39,251 nt of DNA from contig NW_007360633.1 in NCBI RefSeq assembly GCF_000192795.1, positions 2,842 to 42,092 of the forward strand, written 5' to 3'. Under the pieces are notes generated by a model. It was not told the DNA's origin, ran no database searches, and saw only the letters and a program-made list of their open reading frames with translations. The first letter of the stretch is position 1. The number at the start of each line of letters is the position of its first letter. Below are positions 31,395 through 39,251 of this stretch, in pieces. This DNA is from Vavraia culicis subsp. floridensis. Taxonomy: Eukaryota; Microsporidia; Pleistophoridae. A program made the translations under genes and the position numbers.

Positions 31395-32351
31395 TATTTA
31401 GGGAGATGAAAAATTATTGAATTTATATGGACGCGTTTTAGTGATCTAGTTACGTGACATAAAATGACAGATAAGTATGTGTCAGGGGCTTTTGCATACG
31501 GATATGATTGTTAATCGGAACATTATTTTTTGTGCTATTACTTACGATAAAAACACTCTTTTAGCCAGCGTATCACGTGTAAAATGACATAACAGCATCT
31601 TTTCCTGGATAGAAAGCATCACCTTGCCGTCACTTCTTGGTAGACACGCATATTTTTGCTCATAATTCCTTCTTATTCTAATAACGCGTATAAAACTCTG
31701 GATAATGAGCGGAATTAGGCTTTAGGATACGAAAATGGTTGATAATCGATGTTGCGCGCTGTGTAAATAGCGTGGCAGTGAACAAAGCTATTACCTATCA
31801 GTTTAAAAATTGCGGTTTGGAAAATTCGTTTGACATGGTAGATGGATAAAACGTTTGTCACACCAAATTTTTTACGAAGCAGGAGAAAAATCTTTTCTGT
31901 TCTACCGCTGCTTTGCACTCGAAATGAAAGATGACAGGCTCGTACCACCGTGGTAGCCGAAGGCATTGTAAAAGGAACGTTTGCACACTTCTACATACAA
32001 GAAATAACAAAACATGAAAATGGTCCCGAACAGTAAGTGACAATGTGCAAAAACGGACCGTAATGCACCGTTTGATGCCGATACAGCGAAATAAACGAGC
32101 AGACCACGGCCGTACCATGTATATATCCGGCAATAGTCTCTGCAGATAAAACAAAAAAGGTATTTTGATGTACGTGCTGTGGCAAGAAAGACAGACCTAA
32201 GTCAGCACCTGATGCAAAGAACCCTCTAAATATGAGCTCATCGCACCATATCAACAGCTAAAGCCGCTTAAATCATAAGAGACAAAGCACCACCATCGCG
32301 TGAGCACAGGGGTATGAAAAAGAAACAGGTGAAAATCCGTGAATAATTTAA
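31395..32351. other. Spacer, 1.0 kb
   Basis: Apart from the start signal at the left edge, nothing recognised. Overlapping minus-strand frames between 31715 and 32254 are random-looking. Confidence 0.45.
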
Positions 32352-32909
32352 TTACTCACCAACAACACTCCTCCTGGATATGTAAATGCCATCCATGAAC
32401 TTTCGACTGTCAAAATTCTTCGGCCGGCAATTATCCTGAACACTACCAGCAGATTGCGAAACATCCTCGATGCATGTGCCAGAAATCACAACAGTGTCCT
32501 TGTCTGTTCCCAGGCACGCAACAGAGTCTCCCCGCATGTTGAAGTGTCTGCTGCTCTTCTCGCCTAAATAGTTTTTGACCACCAATTTTTTGCCGTTGTC
32601 TACGATATCAAATGATATAGGAAAGTGCACATACGCCGCCTTAAGCACGTACTCATAGCCTTTGGTGACACCCAATATCATATTTTTAATATGCGAAGCA
32701 CATGTGATCAGCTTGCTTCTCTCCTGGCGCCTTGCGTTCCAGAGTCTCAACCTTATGTGACCCTCATGGACATCCATGATCAGAACAAGGTGCGAAAAAT
32801 TACGTGTTACTCTTTTTCCATTGCATTCTATGGAGAGCACCTTGTCCTTGATGGTTACGTTGCAACCCTCAGGAACGCTGATCTTTTTCTCTGTGTAAAA
32901 CTCAACCAT
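32352..32909 (-). CDS. RPL9: 60S ribosomal protein L9 (uL6)
   Basis: The 185-aa product matches eukaryotic uL6 over its length: ISVPEGCNVTIKDKVLSIEC at the N-terminus, NFSHLVLIMDVHEGHIRLRLW, then SHIKNMILGVTKGYEYVLKAAYVHFPIS, VVKNYLGEK, and near the C-terminus RKFMDGIYISRRSVVGE in place of the usual (K)FLDGIYVSEKGTV. It sits on the 60S subunit near the GTPase centre. It is uninterrupted, so there is no intron at the 5' end. Upstream on the minus strand, AAAATTTTT and then CCC precede the ATG, the pair of elements reported for microsporidian ribosomal-protein genes. Confidence 0.96.
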   Translation of the reverse strand: MVEFYTEKKISVPEGCNVTIKDKVLSIECNGKRVTRNFSHLVLIMDVHEGHIRLRLWNARRQERSKLITCASHIKNMILGVTKGYEYVLKAAYVHFPISFDIVDNGKKLVVKNYLGEKSSRHFNMRGDSVACLGTDKDTVVISGTCIEDVSQSAGSVQDNCRPKNFDSRKFMDGIYISRRSVVGE

Positions 32910-32910
32910 A

Positions 32911-32924
32911 GGGTTAAAAATTTT
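32911..32924 (-). promoter_or_regulatory. AAATTT-like plus CCC signal of RPL9
   Basis: Minus-strand order is AAAATTTTT (32924-32916), AA, CCC (32913-32911), T, ATG. Among the genes here only this ribosomal-protein gene has the AAATTT-like element in that position. Confidence 0.6.
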
Positions 32925-33994
32925 GAGAAAATAAATTTCTTGTTCTGCCTAGCAGCTGCACAGATGCTTGAACCGGGATGTACAAAGAATACGTGAAATG
33001 TTGACAGAAAAGCACAAATTAGGGATGTGAATGCTATGTTTCTGTTAAAAAACAAAAGCAGCCACAGACAACTTCATAGGATCGGTATAACACAATGGTC
33101 AAATCTCTTATCCAAAATGTTTGTCACATCGCTAAATGCGAACAGCAGAATACCACGATTATGAACGTGGTCATTAACGAAGATTCTTTCAACGACTGCA
33201 TGGCACATAACCTGAAAAGGGTACGTAAGAGTCCTAGATGTGTAATTAGGTCAACCGTCAGATCTCATATTGGAAGTTCTAAGCTTGCTTTTCTCCTCGT
33301 GGGAGCAAACTTGGTCTACACATGCTTAGGGGTGGAATGTAAGCAGGTCATCGCCAATAAAACCGAACGGCAGGTTATCACACCCGCTGGTCCATGTGGA
33401 TAAGTTTGGTTATGGCGATTTAATCAAAATCATACCGTCTGCTCGTGTTGCGCAGAGCTCATTCAATTACTTGGAAAACAAGAATATAGAATAGACCACC
33501 AGTGTTAAAGGCATGTTTGATCGAATAGGTGTGCTAAATAAAATTACTGCTAAACAGTGAGCAAGTGGCTAAGTACACGTATTAAAGTTGTCTACACATG
33601 ACTTGGTGATGCTAAATATTTAAAACGCTCAACACAAGCATATTTGAAGAATATGTGCTATTTACCAGCAAATTTTACGAAAAGATCTAAAATTGTAACG
33701 AAAAAATAATTTTCTGCTACAACTATCAAAAATAGGTGTCGCAAATTTATAAGTTCAGTTTTTCGTAACGTTGACCATTTATCTGAGATACCACACATCG
33801 CAATGCATAGGCATTCATGTGCACCGTGAAGATGTTTGTGCATCTTGCCTTATCGATCGAGGAGCATTATTTTTATCAATTGCATCGATATAATACGATG
33901 AATACGCGTATAAAACGGTAAAAGAACTTTATTTAACTACCTCAATTACTGAGGAACTAGTGCAACATCTTTGTTGGCCTTACAAGCTTTTCTG
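32925..33994. other. Spacer, 1.1 kb
   Basis: A 102-codon plus-strand ATG frame at 33095-33403 is present. It has no CCC signal and no family resemblance, and I do not accept it as a gene. Nothing else recognised. Confidence 0.4.
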
Positions 33995-34264
33995 CTATCT
34001 CATGTACTCTTCTACGTCATCAAAATCATACGATACTTTAAGAACTAGCGAACAGCTTGGACACGTTGCTTTGGTCTCTCCAATCATTAACTCATCAACA
34101 GTGATTACGAACTTGTCCCCACACGGACACGGATAGACGTACGCTTTTCGCTCCTCATCATAAGTGAAATCTTCCAAATCCACTTCATCATAATATGGCT
34201 GTGCCTGCTCGAAGTAAGTTTCTATCTCCTCGAGAGTAAATACTTTGTTCTGAAAAGGGGGCAT
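33995..34264 (-). CDS. DPH3: DPH3/KTI11-type CSL zinc-finger protein
   Basis: Small electron-transfer partner in diphthamide synthesis on eEF2 and in Elongator-dependent wobble-uridine modification. Residues 24-80 match DPH3: [15 protein letters not shown], then [12 protein letters not shown] with C46 and C48, and [10 protein letters not shown] with C68 and C71, which form the Fe/Zn site. The protein has 89 residues. Unlike DPH3 elsewhere, which begins almost directly at the (F/Y)xDEV segment, it carries about 23 extra N-terminal residues ([20 protein letters not shown]). A J-domain, as in DPH4, is absent. The ATG at 34264 is the only in-frame ATG before the conserved core, and CCC lies 10 nt upstream (34275-34277). 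Confidence 0.92.
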   Translation of the reverse strand: MPPFQNKVFTLEEIETYFEQAQPYYDEVDLEDFTYDEERKAYVYPCPCGDKFVITVDELMIGETKATCPSCSLVLKVSYDFDDVEEYMR

Positions 34265-35100
34265 CTTGTTTTTAGGGTCCGATTCTCTCGCAATTTATTT
34301 GCTACCATGAACTAGGCATGCGATCACGAGCAACGCACAAGGCAGCGATCAACAGCTCCCCGGTCAAAGGGATCAACGCTAATTCGCATTGTACGGTACA
34401 CAAGAACCGTAAACCGGCCAAACGCCTGTTCCCTCTGCGACAAAGTATTGATAAAGTGCGCTTCTATCGGTTTATACGCGTATAGATTGTGTATTAGCGG
34501 GCGAATGGAAGGACTAATTCCATGGTGGCGATAAAATATTAAATATTCCGCTGAAAATAGATCAAAAATACAAATAAAAAGTGGTTGAAACGGTGGTATG
34601 GCTTTTTGTAATAAATTATTAGAATTGTTAGCTCCACATTTTTTATTCAAAAAGTATTAGCAGATATAAAGGGACTAATACAACTTATTTAGCATTTACG
34701 CTGTGATATTCTATCGCAACGATTGCATTTGTGCGTGTTTACCCGGAAATAGGATTGCAAATACATCCCACTCGTTGAATGTTTCTAGCCATAAATCATC
34801 TTTGCACGGGTTAACGAGTCATCATAGGCCTCAATTAATGAAATGCTATTTTTTACTCATATGGTTTTCTGTACAATTCGCACAATGCGTGTAAAGCTGA
34901 AAATACCCACTTAATGCTATACGAAGCATCCATCTCACCTCTTTGCTTGGACCCTAGTTGTAACTCTAAGATTCAAACATTTACCACCAAACAGCATGTG
35001 CTACTGAACTTACCGGTATCGCATCAAACAGAGAAAGGATTACCTCGAATTAGTAAATGAGCAAAAACTGTTTTTATACCACCGATTCGCGAGGGGTACG
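34265..35100. other. Spacer, 0.8 kb, between divergent genes
   Basis: No supported gene. A 48-codon plus ORF at 34914-35060, preceded by CCC 5 nt upstream, is noted as a finding but lacks similarity. The minus-strand ORF at 34324-34650 starts at TTG. Confidence 0.4.
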
Positions 35101-36282
35101 ATGAAAAACAAAATTGAGATCGTAAAAAGTTCCGCGAGGACAAACCGGATCAAGAGGACGATGATAAAATTCAAGTGCACAAATGAACGGAAGTACACTC
35201 TGATAACAGCGCAAATTATGGGATATGTTGCAACACCGTACACCGAAAAATGCTTTATGCAGAGTATTCCGGTACCTCTGCTCGTGAACGAGATATTCGT
35301 TAGCAAAACAATTTATTTTCATGCCTTCTTGCCTTCAAATCTGCCGCCCTCCGTCAAAACGCTCCAATCTTCGATCAGATATTTCGTTGTTGTGAAGGTT
35401 TTTGATGGAAAAGACGAACTTGCCAGTATAAAGGGAAGATTTAAACTCGTTTCGGACACCAATATATATAATTTTAGAGAAATTTACATGTTGAACCAGA
35501 GCTGTTGTCGTGTAGGGAGCAAAACCTACGAGGGCCCTGTTGTAGCTTCAATAAGAAGCAAGTTACACAGCTGTGATCAAATGAGGAGCTTGGCGAATGT
35601 ATTAGATATGAATACGGGAAGTGAGCCGTTTAGTACGACGGGAGATGGAAAATCGGATCTGGAATTAAAAAACGATGCAGTTTATGAGGTGTTCAAGGAG
35701 GGAACCAAAGAGAACATGAAGGACAAGAGTCTACAAAATGTGATGAAAGAGCTGAAAATTGGAGAAAATAGGACAGAGGAAGAGCTCCTCGGATACAAGC
35801 TTTCGAAAATAAGCGAGCTGGGTCTGCTAAATGAGATCAAAACGGCTAAGTTAAAATATAAAAGAGAAAACAAGCCAAATCTCCATGTTCTACTCGATAA
35901 TGAAAAAAAAGAGGAGCAAACAGACATTAAATTGGTCATCAAGGATAAAAAGGTGAAATTAGCAGAAATAAGAATGAAAAACTTTCTTTATACCAACGAT
36001 GAGAACGTGCTCGACATCAAGTTATTGAAAGAAATGAAGAAAATAAAAATTGTGGTAAAGATGAAGGAAGAAGCTGAATACTCTAACAAGGAAGCAATCC
36101 TGTTCATATTTGAAAGAGAGAACTTGGAGTACTTGGTACATTTGAACGTATTTCTAATGCAGTTCGCACAATGTACGTTCAACTCAGATTTGTTCAAAGT
36201 TAATTTTTTTATTGAATTAAAATTCAACTCGTACAAAAGCAGAGTGCCCTTAACAGTGAGACGCAACGTTTTATATGATTAA
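35101..36282 (+). CDS. Possible Rgp1-like arrestin-fold protein
   Basis: The 393-aa frame has strong coding character. The N-terminal 130 residues look like beta-strands of an arrestin sandwich: ITAQIMG near 35, LVNEIFVSKTIYFHAFLPSN (about 60-80), LPPSVKTLQSSIRYFVVVKV (81-100). Rgp1 proteins show a similar AQ-x-G, LPPS, and then IKYxYxL order; Rgp1 with Ric1 activates the Golgi Rab Ypt6. A charged, Lys/Glu-rich middle (about 190-320) is followed by a second strand-rich part ending in VPLTVRRNVLYD. The assignment is tentative and rests on pattern, not on a diagnostic motif. Upstream is GGGG (35093-35096), 4 nt from the ATG, the reverse polarity of the signal elsewhere. It ends 22 nt from the convergent neighbour. 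Confidence 0.6.
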   Translation: MKNKIEIVKSSARTNRIKRTMIKFKCTNERKYTLITAQIMGYVATPYTEKCFMQSIPVPLLVNEIFVSKTIYFHAFLPSNLPPSVKTLQSSIRYFVVVKVFDGKDELASIKGRFKLVSDTNIYNFREIYMLNQSCCRVGSKTYEGPVVASIRSKLHSCDQMRSLANVLDMNTGSEPFSTTGDGKSDLELKNDAVYEVFKEGTKENMKDKSLQNVMKELKIGENRTEEELLGYKLSKISELGLLNEIKTAKLKYKRENKPNLHVLLDNEKKEEQTDIKLVIKDKKVKLAEIRMKNFLYTNDENVLDIKLLKEMKKIKIVVKMKEEAEYSNKEAILFIFERENLEYLVHLNVFLMQFAQCTFNSDLFKVNFFIELKFNSYKSRVPLTVRRNVLYD

Positions 36283-36304
36283 ATGGTTAAGCATTCAATA
36301 ACAC

Positions 36305-36667
36305 TTACAATACGGGTTCTTCATCCTTTCTTTCGTCTGATCCTTCGTCATTATCCTCGTCACTTTTCTCCTCAGCACCCTCTCCCTCGTCAACGACTCC
36401 AAATTCTCCATCTTCCTCCGTTACCGTGTTTTCAAGACGCTCGTCGTCATCATATCCACCCAATTCCTTCGGAAATATTTCGTCAATAAGCATTTTCTCC
36501 AATAACTCGTTATTTCTCGCTTCTTTACTGTTGTACCTGTCCGTATATCGTTCTATCTCTGTTTTATCCTCCATTTCAAGCCTATGTTCGCTTATGTTCG
36601 CCCGTATTTTTTTTTCGTTTTCGATCAACCGTCTGTCCACAGGCCCGTTGTTAAAATTTAAGTTCAT
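36305..36667 (-). CDS. Small acidic protein, unrecognised
   Basis: The 120-aa product starts MNLNFNNGPVDRR, has a charged helical centre (KTEIERYTDRYNSKEARNNE) and an Asp/Glu-rich, probably disordered tail of about 45 residues. I do not recognise the family. Similar acidic tails are common in chromatin, ribosome-assembly and transcription cofactors, but nothing here decides between them. The start at 36667 is chosen because CCCC (36669-36672) directly precedes it. The longer frames (ATG at 36721, GTG at 36742) would put the signal inside the gene. It converges on the 35101-36282 gene with a 22-nt gap. Confidence 0.7.
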   Translation of the reverse strand: MNLNFNNGPVDRRLIENEKKIRANISEHRLEMEDKTEIERYTDRYNSKEARNNELLEKMLIDEIFPKELGGYDDDERLENTVTEEDGEFGVVDEGEGAEEKSDEDNDEGSDERKDEEPVL

Positions 36668-36668
36668 A

Positions 36669-36672
36669 GGGG
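36669..36672 (-). promoter_or_regulatory. CCCC start-site signal of the acidic-protein gene
   Basis: Minus-strand GCCCCT then ATG at 36667, 1 nt spacing. It is preferred over two upstream in-frame starts. Confidence 0.5.
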
Positions 36673-37551
36673 CACGCACGAAAATCTGAAAATTGCCGTT
36701 GTTCTCGACCGCGCCGATCATTAGACGAGCTAACGTATTCACATCTGTTTAAAAACTTGATTACATTGTTCATCATATTTCTGTGCGATTTGCATTGATT
36801 CTACGCATTTATTGGTTCATCCATACCTGATAGATGTATTGTTTGCACACTTCTATATCAACACAATCACAAACTATTTTAGTTCAGATAATCACTCTGT
36901 AACTTTGAATAAAATGTAAAACTGTTTAATCTTTGATAACAGCACAAAAAAGCACAATAAGTTGACTCACAATCCGTAAATAATTGTTAAAAGAAGATGC
37001 TTTGTTTGCTGTGGCATTTAAGCTCCTTATTTTAGCAAAAAAATTTGCTATCACTTTAGGACACAACAGACAAAGGTAATTAACATTGTGCTATGTTGTT
37101 TATAAATGGAAATTCCCTAGATAGTGTGTGTAAATTTGAATGTAGGTCAAGCGAATGCCAGAATAGCATTTTTCAAGGAGTATTCGCTGAGTGGAACAGA
37201 TTCGTTTTGGTTACGTTGTGCCAAGTCAAATTCGTAAATAAATATTTTTAGTGTCAGTCTGCAGGTAAATCCGCCCGCTATACGCTACCGGCTGTAAAAT
37301 GATAAATTGTTGAAAATGCGACCTCTCTATGTAAATGTTAATTAATCTTAATCGAGCAATGCTTACCCCAGAAGATACCAGAAATTTATAAAAATTCCAA
37401 TGTACCAGTGACGAGCGCTATACCCCAAATCATGAGTTTTATGCGCTCAAATCAACCGTAACTTTTCATTTTAACTAAGTAACAACAAATATGTCCCACC
37501 CCTCGACTGCAAATCTCCATGATATTCAACCTAAATAATAATATGATTTAA
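36673..37551. other. Spacer, 0.9 kb
   Basis: AT-rich; apart from the in-frame 5' extension of the acidic-protein ORF (up to 36742) nothing recognisable is seen. Confidence 0.45.
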
Positions 37552-38886
37552 TCATAGTTTCATGGTGTCTAAGTTAGCAACAACTTTGGCCGTTCTGTCG
37601 TACAAATCAACATTTTTCTTCAAATCATCATCCTCGAACACATCTTCTAGGAAAAATTCATACTCTCTATCGCGTTCTCTCTCCGTATTAACCGACAAAT
37701 TTAAATTTTTATAATTTTTTCGAACCAAAATCGCCTTGAACAGGTCCCGGTCAATAAAATGAAGATTACAGTTCCCCAAATCGTAGCCGTAAATTTCATC
37801 GTCTTCATTTAGAATGCTGCCCAAATGCGATTTACAGTGCACGTCATTGTTGTACTCCCTTGTTACGAAGCAATCAACCGATTTAAAACCCCATTTATCC
37901 GTTTCTACGGTACCAAAGGCTTGCCGATAATCCCGCTCGACTTCTGTCACTCTGAACAGGGTCAAATCCTTGGATGTCATCACAACGTTGAAGCATTCCC
38001 TGTTGGACCAAAAACACTTATTTGTGATGTCGATTGTCTTTGAACTGACGGGATCGACGAGTGTGATCCTTCTAGACACCTTGAGAACCAGCATCAGTCT
38101 GCTGATATTGCGTTTCTTCGCGAACTCTTCGCTCAGAACAACAAGATCGTCCTTGCACAGAGGGAATATTTCAACTGAGTAGCTAAACTTGTATTTCATT
38201 TTGTTGTTATTTCTGTCTTCTGTCATCAATCGGTTAGAAACCAACAACTTCGTTCCTATGGCACCCTCCAGAAAGTTAACCATTTCGCACGCGCTGTGCC
38301 TATCCAAGTAGTAGAAGTCAATACCATCCTTTCGCTCCTTAATATTTGTGCACTTCTTGTACATCTTGTGCTTCAGAATGGACTGTTCAAGGTACAAAAA
38401 TGTTCGCTTGCTTTTGGATCGCTGTCTGATCTGTACTATGCTTGTCCAGTACTGTTTAGCCTCCATCTTATCACAATCAGGGCACTGCTTGTTTCTAATC
38501 TTAAATACCACGTCAATATTACATCGCAATTCATCCTTTGCTATCTCCAACTCAAGAATGATCCTTCTGGAATGCTCTTCAGTTTTCTTAAATCCTGAGT
38601 CAACAATATTCAAATTTCTGATTTCTTTATGTCTGAGCAAAAGAAAAGAAAGCAAATCAGTTTCGTTTTCCAAAACGATCCATTTCTTTGGTGGTAACAA
38701 ATATCGATTACACTTTTTGCAGCTCTCCACGGCGTAAGACAGTTTTATGCCCTCGGTTATATCAATCTCAGCGCTTCTGCAGCGTGTGCACATGTTAAGA
38801 CAGTTGGGCAGAATGCTTATGCCACACTTGCAACAACTAATGCTATACTTGCACTCCTCGTATTTCTCGTTGTCATTTAAATCCAT
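37552..38886 (-). CDS. NMD3: NMD3, 60S ribosomal subunit export adaptor
   Basis: The 444-aa protein begins with paired CxxC/CCxC zinc motifs: SCCKCG (17-22), CTRC (33-36), CKKC (56-59) and a fourth CPDC pair near 136. It also has the signature RYLLPPKKWI (61-70) found in NMD3. Middle sequence such as GIDFYYLDRHSACEMVNFLE and the later LLVSNRL and SVEIFPLCKDDLV match the NMD3 core that binds 60S subunits. The C-terminus is acidic (EYEFFLEDVFEDDDLKKN), where yeast and human NMD3 carry nuclear export and import signals; the tail here is shorter. NMD3 loads on late pre-60S particles and links them to Crm1. The ATG follows CCCCC without a gap (38887-38891). Confidence 0.95.
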   Translation of the reverse strand: MDLNDNEKYEECKYSISCCKCGISILPNCLNMCTRCRSAEIDITEGIKLSYAVESCKKCNRYLLPPKKWIVLENETDLLSFLLLRHKEIRNLNIVDSGFKKTEEHSRRIILELEIAKDELRCNIDVVFKIRNKQCPDCDKMEAKQYWTSIVQIRQRSKSKRTFLYLEQSILKHKMYKKCTNIKERKDGIDFYYLDRHSACEMVNFLEGAIGTKLLVSNRLMTEDRNNNKMKYKFSYSVEIFPLCKDDLVVLSEEFAKKRNISRLMLVLKVSRRITLVDPVSSKTIDITNKCFWSNRECFNVVMTSKDLTLFRVTEVERDYRQAFGTVETDKWGFKSVDCFVTREYNNDVHCKSHLGSILNEDDEIYGYDLGNCNLHFIDRDLFKAILVRKNYKNLNLSVNTERERDREYEFFLEDVFEDDDLKKNVDLYDRTAKVVANLDTMKL

Positions 38887-39251
38887 GGGGGTGAAGAAAA
38901 ATGGCAGTGTAAAAAAGTTCTACTGCAAAATATGGCACGAGAGTTGTTCACAGAATACTGCAGAATAAAAATGATATGAGAAAAATTATGTCATTTATAT
39001 AAAAATAACAATGACATGAAGGTGTTTCTCATACATTTTATTTTAATCATCTGATTAGCTTTCGACTCATATTTCAACTTATACTGACAATATATGATAG
39101 TATATACAAATCGCGGTAATATTTTCCTAAGACAAGCTCAAGCGACAGAGCACAAGATACAATGCTTCACTTTAAATTACGTTTAATAATCGATGCTTAA
39201 TCAGTTCAATCATAACCACAGGGATCAAAAGAATTTTCTACTTTTTGATCC
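38887..39251. other. Upstream region of NMD3 with nested inverted repeat
   Basis: No gene. It contains the CCCCC signal at the left edge and the inverted-repeat structure at 38975-39033. Confidence 0.5.
38975..39033. repeat. Nested inverted repeat with TATA-like loop
   Basis: Outer arms tatgagaaa (38975-38983) and tttctcata (39025-39033) are exact complements. Inner arms atgtcatt (38988-38995) and aatgacat (39010-39017) are also exact. The 14-nt centre reads tatataaaaataac. Flanking bases extend the outer pairing with one or two bulges. It lies about 90 nt upstream of the NMD3 start. Confidence 0.85.

Noticed and set aside
33095..33403. 102-codon plus-strand ATG ORF between RPL9 and DPH3
   Set aside because: No start signal and no recognisable motif; kept only as part of the spacer.
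34324..34650. 108-codon minus-strand ORF upstream of DPH3
   Set aside because: TTG start and no family; it overlaps the expected DPH3 promoter.

Overview
The window looks like nuclear DNA of a microsporidian. The basis is protein content (short, intron-poor, divergent eukaryotic genes: LeuRS, MRE11, NMD3, uL6/RPL9, DPH3, MAF1, E2F/DP and forkhead factors) plus a start-site signature: a run of C's (CCC/CCCC) 0-12 nt upstream of almost every start codon, as described for microsporidian genes. Gene density is low (14 intact genes in about 39 kb, spacers up to 3.5 kb). That fits the large-spacer Trachipleistophora/Vavraia-type genomes better than compact Encephalitozoon. The genus is an inference from style, not an identification.

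Layout: 1-442 is the 3' end of a Gly/Pro repeat ORF cut by the window edge. A gene-free spacer follows, with a 48-bp tandem repeat. Then come a DExH RNA helicase (4042-6144, -), an orphan 118-aa gene (8588-8944, -), a DP-type transcription factor (9697-10320, -), a 20-bp minisatellite (10496-10888), leucyl-tRNA synthetase (12682-15180, +), a ZC3H11A-like triple CCCH protein (17031-17717, +) and an unrecognised 763-aa helical protein (18899-21190, +). A decayed gag-like segment lies near 22.0-22.4 kb. Next are a forkhead factor (23396-24061, -), a 36-bp tandem repeat, a long empty spacer, MAF1 (27595-28074, -), MRE11 (29107-30831, +) tail-to-tail with a SET/NAP histone chaperone (30834-31394, -), RPL9 (32352-32909, -), DPH3 (33995-34264, -), an arrestin-fold/Rgp1-like candidate (35101-36282, +) tail-to-tail with a small acidic protein (36305-36667, -), and NMD3 (37552-38886, -).

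The genes form no operon, but several concern growth control and ribosome supply: MAF1 (Pol III repressor), NMD3 and RPL9 (60S subunit), DPH3 (eEF2 and tRNA-wobble modification), LeuRS (charging), and DP plus forkhead (cell-cycle transcription in other eukaryotes). MRE11 and the SET/NAP protein act on chromatin and DNA repair.

The most notable observations are: the C-run start signal, which moves six starts inward from the longest ORF; a LeuRS whose CP1 editing domain is cut to about 130 residues without recognisable editing motifs; a minisatellite open in three frames of one strand; a recent in-frame 57-bp duplication in MRE11; and a nested inverted repeat with a TATA-like loop upstream of NMD3.
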